Below are positions 38,233-46,576 of a stretch of DNA of 64,000 bases, in pieces; the stretch's first letter is position 1; every line of letters begins with the position of its first letter. The notes below the pieces were generated by a model. The model saw only the letters and a list, made by a program, of their open reading frames with translations. It searched no databases and had not been told where the DNA came from. The translations under genes and the position numbers were made by a program. The stretch covers positions 1 through 64,000 of the IMG/VR virus record IMGVR_UViG_3300044814_000017; one strand, given 5' to 3'. The DNA is from a virus.

Positions 38233-39219
38233 ATGCCCGATCTTGACGATGAAGTAGTAACCGTCACCATCCCGCTTGAGGAAGGGGCTGGGACCATAAC
38301 GAAAATCGAAGGGGATGGCGGGGCTGCGAAGTCTGCCGACGAAGCCGATCCTATCGCGGACCTAAAGGGTCAATTCGAAACCCTCAAGGGAACGCTGGGC
38401 CAGACCACCCAACGCCTTGCGGGAGCCGAGCGGCAACTTGTAGTCAAGGACCAAGAGATTGCCGAAGTCCGGGGCCAAGTCGTCGAAAGCCAATTGGATA
38501 CGGTTACGAGCGGCATCGCGGCGGCTGAGGCAGAGGCGGCAAGTGCTGAAGCGGCCTTTATCGCGGCGGCTGAGGCTGGCGACTTCACTGCACAGGCCAA
38601 GGCGCAACGCAAGATATCGGCTGCTGAGACCCGTATCCAGCGGCTTACGGAGGCCAAGGCGGACCTTGAGGACGCCAAGCCCGCCAAGATCACGGCGCGC
38701 ACAGAAGCGAGTCCTGAGCGCCAAGCCCAGCAAGACCCCGTTGAGGCGGTAGCATCCGGCATGGCCCCCCGCGCAGCGGCATGGATACGGTCGCATCCGG
38801 AATGCATCACGGACAAAGCCAAGAACTCCAAGATGATGGCGACGCACTATGCGGCGCTTGCGGACGGGCTGGAGGAAGGCGGCAACGATTATTTCGCTCG
38901 GCTTGACGCTATGGTGAATGTTGCTCCCGTCAAACTCGAAACCAAGCCAGCCGCGCAGCAGTCGACCAATGGCACGCGACCCATGTCAGCGGCGGCATCG
39001 GGGGCTGGTGCGGGCGGCGGCATGAATGGAGGCGGTACTACCGTAACGCTAACGCGGCGGGAGGTCGAAGCGGCCACGGACGGCAGCTTGGTTTATAATT
39101 TCGATGATCCGAATGGGAAATTCAAGAAAAATGACCCGATCGGTATACAGGAATTCGGTCGCCGCAAAGCCGCTCTCACCAAGCAGGGGGCTTACGACCG
39201 TTCGTATAATGAATCATGA
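38233..39219 (+). CDS. Putative scaffolding protein
   Basis: 328 residues, acidic, with a long Ala/Glu/Gln coiled coil (about 45-165), a Gly/Ala-rich linker (SAAASGAGAGGGMNGGG) and a compact C-terminal domain. This composition and its location between portal and capsid gene match scaffolding proteins, which shape the prohead and leave before packaging. No sequence signature confirms it. Confidence 0.5.
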   Translation: MPDLDDEVVTVTIPLEEGAGTITKIEGDGGAAKSADEADPIADLKGQFETLKGTLGQTTQRLAGAERQLVVKDQEIAEVRGQVVESQLDTVTSGIAAAEAEAASAEAAFIAAAEAGDFTAQAKAQRKISAAETRIQRLTEAKADLEDAKPAKITARTEASPERQAQQDPVEAVASGMAPRAAAWIRSHPECITDKAKNSKMMATHYAALADGLEEGGNDYFARLDAMVNVAPVKLETKPAAQQSTNGTRPMSAAASGAGAGGGMNGGGTTVTLTRREVEAATDGSLVYNFDDPNGKFKKNDPIGIQEFGRRKAALTKQGAYDRSYNES

Positions 39220-39923
39220 AACGCGCCCGCGATATCATTGACCGCGAGATAATCGACGACCTATGGGGCGCTGGCTACACGATATTGCCGCGCAATAGGC
39301 ACGTCGATCCGTTCTTTGTGCCGCCAGAGATTATCCCGCAGGGGCGAGCATATCAGTGGATGCACCTTGTTCATGATAAGTTTTGGATTGCCAACGGCTG
39401 GGCTGCGGTGTCGGCATCGCGCCATGACGGCTATTTCATGCCGGCGGGCTTTGTCGGCGATATCGAGGTCAATGGCCTAGGGTTGTTCGAAAAGCCGAAG
39501 TTTGAGGTTGATCGGGACCGCGCTGAGCAGACTGCGACGGCACATAAGCAGGTTGACGACTGGAAAGAGAAATGGGGCGGTCAATTCTCTGGCGAAACCG
39601 TTGTAAGCGGCGAGCGTACTGAAATTGGAGCGACCAAGACGATTGAGGACACGACCAAAATCCCACGCGACCTTACGCCGTACATTGCCCAGATATTCGA
39701 GGAGAGGGATAGGCTTGGCCGTATAGCCGCCGAATGCCTGCAGGACGGCACCGGCGATTCCGAGGTTGACGCTGCGGTAGAGGCCTATAAGAACGCCGTA
39801 GAAAACGACGAAAATCTATCAAAATGGCCAGCCATGAACGCCCTTGTGCTGCCCAAGGCCATCGAAAACGTCCGCAAACGAATCACTAAGGAGGCCAGCC
39901 ATGGCGACGACCGCGCGACTTGA
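39216..39923 (+). CDS. Phage structural-region protein, paralogue A
   Basis: 235 residues, ATGA start. YQWMHL...NGWAAVSASRHDGYFMPAGFVGDIEVNGLGLFEKP matches in order the block in the next gene. A coiled C-terminal half follows. Proteins with this block recur in podovirus head clusters without known function. Confidence 0.6.
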   Translation: MKRARDIIDREIIDDLWGAGYTILPRNRHVDPFFVPPEIIPQGRAYQWMHLVHDKFWIANGWAAVSASRHDGYFMPAGFVGDIEVNGLGLFEKPKFEVDRDRAEQTATAHKQVDDWKEKWGGQFSGETVVSGERTEIGATKTIEDTTKIPRDLTPYIAQIFEERDRLGRIAAECLQDGTGDSEVDAAVEAYKNAVENDENLSKWPAMNALVLPKAIENVRKRITKEASHGDDRAT

Positions 39924-40635
39924 GATTGACCAGTTAACCCCGCCAGCCCCGAAGGGCGGCAAGACGGCAGAAGCGCCATGGGGGTACAAGGCGGATGGTG
40001 TTACGCCCCGGGGTCGACCCGGCAGACAAGCCAAGGCGCATCCGTCAACGGTGCCGAGCGCAGCGCACGCGGCCCCGCCGCTACGTCGCAATAATCCGCG
40101 CCCCGTGCCGCGAGAGCAGCCCCGCGAAATGGTGCGTGAACCAACACGAGGAAACGCCTCTGTGCTGGGGCGCAACGGCGAGGAACTGACCCGCATGCGG
40201 CCTGAGGCTGGCGGCGATATTTACGATAAGGTCAAGGCTCCTGCCGGATGGTCATATCAGTGGAACACGATCACCGTCACCGGCAAGGAGATGGACGAAA
40301 TAGAATTGCAGATGTTTGCGAACGGCTGGCGACCTGTGCCAGCGTCGCGGCATCCAGGCGTGTATACCCCGACTGGATATGATGGTGCGATCATCGTGCG
40401 CGGGCTGCGACTTGAGGAACGCCCTGAGACATTGACCCTTGAGGCAATGTATGAGGATCAGACCCGGGCTCGCCAGCAAACGCGGGATCAGACCGATGCA
40501 CTACGACTTACCCAAGCAAAGTTACCGGGGGCTAACGTTGGCGCGCGGGGCAACAAAGTTGCCATCCAGGTGGATGCATCACTGACACGGGATATCCCGC
40601 GTCCGCAGCATATGATCGATGACGACGGGGAATAA
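39901..40635 (+). CDS. Phage structural-region protein, paralogue B
   Basis: 244 residues from ATG 39901, with AAGGAGG upstream, overlapping paralogue A by 23 bases. Pro/Arg-rich first 90 residues, then YQWNTI...NGWRPVPASRHPGVYTPTGYDGAIIVRGLRLEERP shared with paralogue A, and a helical C-terminus. Confidence 0.6.
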   Translation: MATTARLEIDQLTPPAPKGGKTAEAPWGYKADGVTPRGRPGRQAKAHPSTVPSAAHAAPPLRRNNPRPVPREQPREMVREPTRGNASVLGRNGEELTRMRPEAGGDIYDKVKAPAGWSYQWNTITVTGKEMDEIELQMFANGWRPVPASRHPGVYTPTGYDGAIIVRGLRLEERPETLTLEAMYEDQTRARQQTRDQTDALRLTQAKLPGANVGARGNKVAIQVDASLTRDIPRPQHMIDDDGE

Positions 40636-40636
40636 T

Positions 40637-41344
40637 TTGGCCAACGTTCTAGTTTTTGTCCCCTGTTACGGCCATCAGGTGTCGGCTGCGACGTTTCAGT
40701 CTACGCATCGTATGATGCCAGTGCTCCACGCCAAGGGGCATTCGGTGGCTATTTCGACGGCCTCGAGTCCAGACATCAGCGAAGTTAGAAATGTCGCGTT
40801 AACACATTGGTATGACGGCATGGAAGGGGCTAGCCATCTACTCATGATCGACGCAGACATGGGGTTCCCCCCCGAAGTCGTGATCGACATGCTGGCCCTG
40901 AACGAGCCGATGGTGGGTGTGATCTACCCCAAAAAGCTGCTGGATATCGAATGGGCAGCGTCGGGCTGGGGCAAGGATGCCAATGCCGGCGGCAAAGGCC
41001 ATTTCGTGAAGGTGCGTGGGTTAGGGATGGGGTGTTTCCTGATCCGGCGCGATGCCGTCACGACGATGTTGGGGAAGTTGCCGGATATCGTTGATACAGG
41101 ATTTGATCCAGGGTCGCATCCGAAGGATCGGATGATTCGCGCGTTTGACCCGATGCGTAACGCCATTGGCCATCGCATGTCTGAGGATATCTCGTTCTGC
41201 TATCGCTGGGAACTATGCGGCGGCGAGATATGGGGCGCTGGCGGGTATGAAATCGAGCACGTCGGCATGCATTCGTTCAAAGCGTGCTATGCCAAATGGG
41301 CCGATGAGAAGGCTAAGGCTGAGTTAGTGCAGGCAGCAGAGTGA
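40637..41344 (+). CDS. Glycosyltransferase-like protein
   Basis: 235 residues from a TTG at 40637 two bases after the previous stop (ATG 40619 is an alternative). NVLVFVPCYGHQVSAATFQS, LLMIDADMGFPPEVV (the DxD metal motif) and GVIYPKK, then FLIRRDA, are GT-A fold features. Adjacent to an FkbM-type methyltransferase gene, it may modify sugars on the virion or host surface. The presence of such a pair inside the head cluster is unusual. Confidence 0.7.
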   Translation: MANVLVFVPCYGHQVSAATFQSTHRMMPVLHAKGHSVAISTASSPDISEVRNVALTHWYDGMEGASHLLMIDADMGFPPEVVIDMLALNEPMVGVIYPKKLLDIEWAASGWGKDANAGGKGHFVKVRGLGMGCFLIRRDAVTTMLGKLPDIVDTGFDPGSHPKDRMIRAFDPMRNAIGHRMSEDISFCYRWELCGGEIWGAGGYEIEHVGMHSFKACYAKWADEKAKAELVQAAE

Positions 41345-41984
41345 TCCAGTACGATCCCAAGCAGCCTTTCGCCATCAAACGCTGCAAGCACGGCCTGATG
41401 GCCTACAGCAGGAATGATACGCTAATCGGCCGCTCGCTGGATTCCTACGGCGAATGGTGCGAATATGAGATTGAGCTGCTGCAGACGGTTATTAAGCTGG
41501 GCGATGTTGTTATTGATGTTGGGGCCAACATCGGCACGCACGCGGTAGCGTTGGCGGGATTGGTAGGGCCTACCGGTCATGTTTTTGCTTATGAGCCGCA
41601 GCCTCGCTTGCACAGGTTTTTGGCGGCGAACATCGCGTTAAATGAAATTGATAATGTTTCTGCGTACCAAATCGCCATAGGGGCGCAATTTGGGCATGTA
41701 TGGCTGATTTGCCGCCCGATCATACTGTTTTTAATTTCGGAGCACTTCCACTCAATGCCCCTACTTCTGCCCATGGTCGCACCATGGTCATGGGTATTGA
41801 CGCGACACGAGCCAAACCATCCTTGATCAAGATTGATGTTGAGGGCATGGAGGCCGATGTTATTCGCGGTGCGCGCGAGACAATAGCGCGGCATTCCCCG
41901 GTTCTGTATCTAGAAAACAACGGCGATAACTCGACTGCCATCGCACCAGTGCTAGACGAAATAGGATATCGGGTGCTGTCCTAG
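41341..41984 (+). pseudogene. FkbM-family methyltransferase, 5' part, frameshifted and interrupted
   Basis: Frame from 41341: LGDVVIDVGANIGTHAVALA (SAM motif I), AYEPQPRL, then VSAYQIAIGAQFGHVW. Near 41700-41715 the homology shifts back one base to a frame giving ADLPPDH, FNFGALPL and LIKIDVEGMEADVIRGA, up to DEIGYR at 41971. One missing G explains the shift. At 41971 a transposon-like island begins; the rest of the gene resumes at 45421. ATGA overlap with the glycosyltransferase shows it was part of the phage operon. Confidence 0.75.
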
Positions 41985-42019
41985 TTAGGACACTCGCGAC
42001 CGGGAATTAGGACAGTCTG

Positions 42020-42382
42020 CTACTCAACGATGCGCGGCTTCAGTATGGCCTTTAAGGTCATCGAAACCTCAGTCCTAGTCGTGGACGGAGCGGTCGCAAC
42101 GATGAAGTCGGAGAGTAGGTCCACAATCTCGCTGGAGTCATAGACCAGCTGATTTGGGTATCGGTCAGAAATGTAATCCGGATGCCGAAAGGTGATTACC
42201 TGGGGCCAGTATTGGGCGGCGGCCTCATAGCCCGTCGGCGACGAGCCGTCCTTTTCAAATTGCAAAACTGGATAGTCGTCGATCACGCATTCGTATGAAA
42301 AGCGCTTCATAACGCTTTTCAATGACGGAAGCGGAATAGGGATCAGCGCAATAATTGGCATGACGCCTCGACGGGAACCCAA
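42020..42382 (-). CDS. Island gene: unknown protein
   Basis: 120 residues (or 113 from the internal ATG at 42361). Soluble, mixed alpha/beta, with RFSYECVIDDYPVLQFEKDG. No family recognised. Not overlapped with neighbours, unlike the phage genes. Confidence 0.5.
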   Translation of the reverse strand: MGSRRGVMPIIALIPIPLPSLKSVMKRFSYECVIDDYPVLQFEKDGSSPTGYEAAAQYWPQVITFRHPDYISDRYPNQLVYDSSEIVDLLSDFIVATAPSTTRTEVSMTLKAILKPRIVE

Positions 42383-42408
42383 CTCAAGGGAGATCTGCCA
42401 TAGCAGAA

Positions 42409-42435
42409 AGCCGACCCGCGGGCTGCGAATCGGCT
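42409..42435 (-). terminator. Hairpin after the 42481-42807 gene
   Basis: On the minus strand AGCCGA pairs with TCGGCT around a 15-base loop and is followed by TTCT, a modest rho-independent terminator shape. Confidence 0.4.
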
Positions 42436-42480
42436 GTTGCCCAAAGTCCTAGCAGGGAACCAGAAACTCTAAAAGGCGCT

Positions 42481-42807
42481 TTAACAGTGCATTTCAGGCG
42501 ATTTTGTCGCTATCACCACATTTTTAAGGAGTAGTTCGGACGCATCTTCTTCGTCGTCCGCGCTCAAATGATCTTTGAATGCTGAAAGCGAGGAGTCTAG
42601 ATGATAATCGGTATGAACCTTATACAGGCGTGAAATGTGCATGCTCAGGGCTTTAGCGGCCTCATTGAACGTCTTTTCAAGAGACGTGCTGCCGTAATAG
42701 AAGCCTCCCACGCTCGGGGCGGTGAAAACGTGGGACTTGCCAATCTGCTTGTAGATCAGTTCTATCTCGGCAGGCGGCGCCCCGTGTGGGGTATGTTGAC
42801 CGGTCAT
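42481..42807 (-). CDS. Island gene: unknown protein
   Basis: 108 residues, ATG 42807. EIELIYKQIGKSHVFTAPSVGGFYYGS then a helical half with SRLYKVHTDYHLDSS. No family recognised. Followed by a hairpin, so probably its own transcription unit. Confidence 0.5.
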   Translation of the reverse strand: MTGQHTPHGAPPAEIELIYKQIGKSHVFTAPSVGGFYYGSTSLEKTFNEAAKALSMHISRLYKVHTDYHLDSSLSAFKDHLSADDEEDASELLLKNVVIATKSPEMHC

Positions 42808-43077
42808 TTTTTCCTCGGCGAGAACAACTCAAACGGGGCGGGCTAGTTCCTGAGGAATCGCGCCATATGCGCGGGGACTCCGTTCGGCAGTTCTGTCAAG
42901 CCCTTTTGCGAAAAAAGATTGTATAGGAACTGCCAAATCCACACAATCGGTATGTTTACAACGCCTCATGTGGTGCTTAACCGAGCGTTAACCGTCTATA
43001 TCTAGCTGCATGGCTGATTCTGCAAGTGTGGATACTGTGGACAACCGCTAGATTTGGTGATTAGGGACCTAGATTCC

Positions 43078-43875
43078 CTACATCTTGCCCCCTTGAATTA
43101 CAACGAAGTTGCGCTTGGTGCGAATCGGCCGGTTCGGTTCCAGCGCGAGGGTGGCATCCAGCAAATCGCCAATCGTCCACACGCGATCTGCGATACCCAG
43201 GGCGACGCCCGGGGTGGTCCGCAGGGCCTCGTGAACGCGGCAGAGGTTGTAGTGGGCCACGTACAGGCTCACAGCGGCCTCATGGTGCGCCAGCTTCTTT
43301 GAGAAGCCGCTGGTTAGCCGGGTGAACCGCCGCGACGACATGCGCAGCGTGAGGTTCTGGCGCTCAACGTAGCTCGTACTGATATGCGAGGGGATGCCGC
43401 TTACTACCTCACGGCTTACCGCTACTACAGCGGCGGGGCTGTAGCGAGTCACGGCGTCTTTTGCGAGGTTGGTTACGCTGTAGGTCTTTACGACAACGCC
43501 ATGCGTGGCGCGGTTATTGAAGGCGTCACGGATGGCGTTGCGGTAGGGATGGAAACCGTCCGTGCTGATTTCGGGATTGCCAATCACACGTTCCCGAAGG
43601 TCAAAGAGAAATTCCTGGGTGGTGTCACTGTCGCGCTTGCCGACGCGGTAGCTGATGATCGCTTTGGCGGACGCTGACATTCCGATGAAGGTGTATTGGT
43701 CGCCCTTGTGGCTGATCTCATGGCGCTCAACGCGCTTCTGCTTCTTGCCGACATATCCCCAAATCTCATCGAGTTCTAGGCGGCCGGCGCGAACGCCAAC
43801 CATCATCCGATCGTGCAATTCAGCGCATCCGCGCCAGCCGATGCCGCTTGTCTGGACGAATTGCTCTTCACCCAT
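43078..43875 (-). CDS. IS1-family transposase, N-terminally truncated
   Basis: 265 residues. LDEIWGYVGKKQK, STDGFHPY and TSYVERQNLTLRMSSRRFTRLTSGFSKKL with HYNLCRVHEALR are the catalytic region of the rhizobial IS1-family transposase. The N-terminal helix-turn-helix region (about 45 residues) is missing; homology starts near GWRGCAELHD and the first 15 codons are taken from a neighbouring gene fragment. Probably inactive. IS1-type enzymes make 8-9 bp target duplications and act on ends starting GG, consistent with the island, so it may once have mobilised it. Confidence 0.75.
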   Translation of the reverse strand: MGEEQFVQTSGIGWRGCAELHDRMMVGVRAGRLELDEIWGYVGKKQKRVERHEISHKGDQYTFIGMSASAKAIISYRVGKRDSDTTQEFLFDLRERVIGNPEISTDGFHPYRNAIRDAFNNRATHGVVVKTYSVTNLAKDAVTRYSPAAVVAVSREVVSGIPSHISTSYVERQNLTLRMSSRRFTRLTSGFSKKLAHHEAAVSLYVAHYNLCRVHEALRTTPGVALGIADRVWTIGDLLDATLALEPNRPIRTKRNFVVIQGGKM

Positions 43876-44250
43876 AAGTTTACTGAGGCCGGAGCCCGCG
43901 ATTTTTTGAAGGTTTATGACGCGACTATCGCCTTTGCAGGGCTCACGAGTTCTGATAAACCTGACCAGAATGCAAGCGAACAGCCGGACACAGACGAGGC
44001 CGAAACGGATGGGCAGGATGGAGAAGTTCCGCCGCTCCCGCCACCGCCTCCACCGCCGGGCAACAAGGTGAAAATCATGGCAGGCGAGCGCGAGTTAACA
44101 ACCGGAATGCTGGCAAAGGAAGCGAGCTTCCGCTTGATCGTGAGCGGCAATATCGGCGTGAAGGAAATTGAGCGATTGATTCAGAAGCTTGAAATTGACA
44201 AAGAGATTTTGGCCGACACGACGGACATCACTCCAGAGCTTGAGCAATGA
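43813..44250 (+). pseudogene. 3' part of a bacterial regulatory-type gene
   Basis: Recognisable coding starts near 43865 (FTHKFTEAGARDFLKVYDATIAFAGL), continues through an acidic and Pro-rich linker and ends with VKIMAGERELTTGMLAKEASFRLIVSGNIGVKEIERLI. I recall full-length alphaproteobacterial relatives with an N-terminal winged-helix domain, which is absent here. The 5' part of this frame is antisense transposase. The breakpoint is the same junction that truncates the transposase. Confidence 0.6.
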
Positions 44251-44253
44251 AAG

Positions 44254-44275
44254 AGGCCGCCAACTGAGGCGGCCT
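44254..44275 (+). terminator. Hairpin after the truncated regulatory-type gene
   Basis: AGGCCGCC, six-base loop, GGCGGCCT: a perfect 8-bp GC-rich stem four bases after the stop codon, without a clear T-run. Confidence 0.5.
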
Positions 44276-44330
44276 GACTCGACTCCCGGTAGTGAATTGT
44301 GATCCAGTCTCCAAAACCGGGAGGGTGGCA

Positions 44331-44678
44331 ATGTCTTGGAATAAGGGTAAGGCGAGCGGTTACACGTTGAAGCGATCGGACGCGCCCATAATTTTTGGGA
44401 TGGTTGCGCGAGATGATCGAGATCATGACATCGCGGCTTGGTTCGGGGTCAACCAAGGCCGTATCGCAGAAGTGAAGGACGGCAGCAAGTTTGGCACGCC
44501 AGCGGCGGCGCATACATCTACGCTACCACCGAGCGGACCTCCCGGCATCAAGGGCCGGCGACTGCGAAATTCTTGCGAGGCGATCGCGGCAAGCCTGTCA
44601 AAAGGGCCGACGGGATTGGCCGAAGCCCAAAGCGTGCTCAAGGCCGCGATTGATGCTTACGACGCTAATGAGGCGTAA
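44331..44678 (+). CDS. Island gene: small HTH-like conserved bacterial protein
   Basis: 115 residues from ATG 44331 after GGGAGGG. GMVARDDRDHDIAAWFGVNQGRIAEVKDG is a compact helix-turn-helix motif conserved, from memory, in small Hyphomicrobiales proteins. The C-terminal half is helical. A regulatory role is likely; convergent with the methyltransferase gene. Confidence 0.6.
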   Translation: MSWNKGKASGYTLKRSDAPIIFGMVARDDRDHDIAAWFGVNQGRIAEVKDGSKFGTPAAAHTSTLPPSGPPGIKGRRLRNSCEAIAASLSKGPTGLAEAQSVLKAAIDAYDANEA

Positions 44679-44681
44679 GAC

Positions 44682-45308
44682 CTATTCGGCTGCGCCATAA
44701 TCGGATTTTCGCTCTAGGTTTTTACGGCACGGTGGCACCCACATAAGTCGTGGCAGGCCGTCTGTTTGCTTTTCCCAAACCAACCAAGCGTAGCCGGTAG
44801 CTGTCGAGGCTTTAATATCTAAGCGACCCCGTACCATGGGGACCCGCTCGACAAATTGAGCAAATTTCGTTGGCGGGAACTCGCGAAAAATACCCTGATA
44901 GCGCCCGACACTTTCAAGGAAAACGGTTCGCGCTAAAATCGCAACGCCTTTTCGGGCGATCGGCAATGCAAGCCTGACAAAATCCTCAGCTAGGCGAAAT
45001 GGCGGATTGGTGATCACCCAATCAAAGGCCTTATCGTCGTAAGGGTCATCTACGAAATCCCGGATTTCTCCATACCCATAGGAGAAAGCGTCCGAGGATT
45101 GGACGCTTCTGAAATATTCTTTCAAAACCTTTGCCATGTGCCCCGCACCACATGCAGGCTCAAGGCACGTCAGCTTAGATAGCGACGCCGTATCGGCCAC
45201 AATATGTTCCAGTAGACCCCGCGTTGCCCATGGCGGAGTGGGAAAATCATCCGGGCTGTCCTTTGGCTCTGTGCGCTGAGCCATCACAGCATGGGACGTG
45301 TTCTGCAT
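44682..45308 (-). CDS. SAM-dependent methyltransferase (NPPF type)
   Basis: 208 residues, ATG 45308. LTCLEPACGAGHMAKVL is SAM motif I and VITNPPF the catalytic motif IV of N6-adenine or glutamine methyltransferases. FPTPPWATRGLLEH near the start resembles proteins annotated as SAM methyltransferases in rhizobial genomes and islands. Probably DNA- or RNA-modifying cargo. Its start is about 110 bases from the right end of the island. Confidence 0.75.
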   Translation of the reverse strand: MQNTSHAVMAQRTEPKDSPDDFPTPPWATRGLLEHIVADTASLSKLTCLEPACGAGHMAKVLKEYFRSVQSSDAFSYGYGEIRDFVDDPYDDKAFDWVITNPPFRLAEDFVRLALPIARKGVAILARTVFLESVGRYQGIFREFPPTKFAQFVERVPMVRGRLDIKASTATGYAWLVWEKQTDGLPRLMWVPPCRKNLERKSDYGAAE

Positions 45309-45420
45309 GGTGCTCCTCGAATCAGTTATGCAAGCGTCGGTTGCTGAGGGTTAACAAAATTCTAATTAGGACAAGGCCTTCGGCAAATTAGGACACCGAC
45401 GGTCAAATACGGACAGCACC

Positions 45421-45625
45421 GGATATCGCGCATGGTGGTCGATCGGGCCGTACTTCAATCCAGCGAATCACTTCGGCAATCCGGTCAATATCTGGCCACC
45501 GAAACCTTGTGCCGAGCGCCAACCTGATCGCGGTGCCGCGCAGTTCGGATCGGACATTTGATCTGCCGGAATTTGTCGGCGTGGACGATTCGTGGCATAA
45601 GCACTACGGAACCAAAGTCGCTTGA
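45421..45625 (+). pseudogene. Displaced 3' part of the FkbM methyltransferase gene
   Basis: Immediately after the second GGATATCG the frame gives GYRAWWSIGPYFNPANHFGNPVN, the expected continuation. Around 45490 the frame shifts again, and the true C-terminus (LVPSANLIAVPRSSDRTFDL...) runs to TGA at 45623-45625. Two frameshifts plus the insertion mean the gene is decayed. Confidence 0.7.
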
Positions 45626-45659
45626 CTTCGTTCCGCCCATTCACCCTGAGGGCTACGCC

Positions 45660-45878
45660 ATGCTAGCTACAGTGGTCACGTTTCTGATTTATCTATGCAT
45701 CTTCGTGTTGGTCATATACCTCGCGTTGTGGGTAATCCGCGATGTTCTTGGTATTCCGATTCCGGAGAAGGTTGTTCAAATCTTGTGGGTTATTGTGGCA
45801 CTTGTCGTCATCCTTTGGCTGGTGCAGACGGTAATGGGAGGCGGTGGAGGTGCCTTGCGCTTTCCCTCCCTCCGATAG
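45660..45878 (+). CDS. Small two-helix membrane protein (Thivi_2564-like)
   Basis: 72 residues from ATG 45660. Two strong membrane spans (about 3-24 and 37-57) with a short loop (IRDVLGIPIPEKV) and a Gly-rich end. Similar to the small Thivi_2564-type membrane proteins; in this context a holin-like role is possible but the location among head genes is unusual. Confidence 0.6.
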   Translation: MLATVVTFLIYLCIFVLVIYLALWVIRDVLGIPIPEKVVQILWVIVALVVILWLVQTVMGGGGGALRFPSLR

Positions 45879-45940
45879 TCGGGTAGAACAGCTTCCACCG
45901 TATCCGCCGCCACCGCCATCAATATGCAAGGGATGCTGAA

Positions 45941-46321
45941 ATGCGTAGGCGATGGTATCATCGTTTCTTGCCGGATTACGAGGTCTTGCGCCGGCTAGAT
46001 ACGCTAGAGGACAAGCTGGACCTCATAATTCAAGGACAGGAAACAGTCATCATGCCCACTCTTGACGAACTACAGGCCAAAGCCAAAGCCACTCTGGACA
46101 AGGTTACCAGCGATACGGACATCGACAATGCCATCGCCAAGGTCGTCAATGACCAGAACGCGACCATTGCCGATCTCAAGGCGCAGCTTGCCGCAGCTGG
46201 CACCGACCCAGTAAAGCTTCAGGCGCTCTCCGATACGCTGGACGCAATTCTCAAGACCGATACGTCTAACGCCGCTATCGTGGCCGATGCTGTAACGGCA
46301 GGAACGCCAGCCGCCGTATAA
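45941..46321 (+). CDS. Coiled-coil structural-region protein
   Basis: 126 residues; an internal ATG at 46052 is an alternative start. LRRLDTLEDKLDLIIQGQE and later ADLKAQLAAAGTDPVKLQALSDTLDAIL are helical heptads; Ala/Thr/Asp-rich. Proteins of this kind are common just upstream of capsid genes. Followed by a strong terminator. Confidence 0.55.
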   Translation: MRRRWYHRFLPDYEVLRRLDTLEDKLDLIIQGQETVIMPTLDELQAKAKATLDKVTSDTDIDNAIAKVVNDQNATIADLKAQLAAAGTDPVKLQALSDTLDAILKTDTSNAAIVADAVTAGTPAAV

Positions 46322-46345
46322 TCCGGGCATTACATCAATATCCCA

Positions 46346-46371
46346 GCCGCCCTTCGGGGCGGCTTTCGTTT
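46346..46371 (+). terminator. Rho-independent terminator before the capsid genes
   Basis: GCCGCCC TTCG GGGCGGC, a 7-bp all-GC stem with a stable TTCG tetraloop, followed by TTTCGTTT. The best terminator in the window; it separates the portal/scaffold unit from the capsid unit. Confidence 0.85.
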
Positions 46372-46377
46372 GGGCTA

Positions 46378-46406
46378 TTGACGGTTCCAAATTCTTAGGG
46401 TATTGC
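46378..46406 (+). promoter_or_regulatory. Candidate promoter for the capsid genes
   Basis: TTGACG (46378-46383), 17-base spacer, TATTGC (46401-46406), directly after the terminator. A 170-base leader follows before the first capsid gene. Sigma-70-like; moderate match. Confidence 0.45.
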
Positions 46407-46576
46407 GGAATTGCATAACACACCGTGCCGGTGGGAAATTTCTTCTAAGTTGAGACTGAGCAGCGTTCTCTTTCCTCCTTAGATTCGATCCGCTCCAGCG
46501 CTGAGCGGCACCTAAAGGCACCACACTCCAGCGACGCGCGCCGGACGCCTCCACGCAACAGGGAGCGGTTCTGGCT

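Larger units (their letters stand above)
41972..45420. mobile_element. 3,449-bp transposon-like island with 8-bp target duplication
   Basis: GGATATCG is at 41964-41971 and again at 45421-45428. The element begins GGTGCTGTCC and ends GGACAGCACC, a perfect 10-bp inverted repeat, and both ends carry extra copies of TTAGGACA (left 41986-41993 and 42006-42013; right near 45366 and 45388). Removing it rejoins the FkbM coding frame at GYR|AWW. It holds a truncated IS1-family transposase, two unknown minus-strand genes, a truncated regulatory-type gene, a small HTH-like gene and a SAM methyltransferase. Genes are spaced and have their own hairpins, unlike the phage operon. Confidence 0.85.

Noticed and set aside
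38362-38847. 161-codon minus-strand frame under the scaffold-like gene
   Set aside because: Caused by the Ala/Glu-rich codon pattern of the opposite strand; no independent support.
43053-43880. A complete IS1-type insertion sequence with its own ends
   Set aside because: GGTGATTAG on the left and GGTGAAGAG on the right look vaguely similar, but no flanking duplication is present and the transposase lacks its N-terminus; the well-supported ends are those of the larger island.
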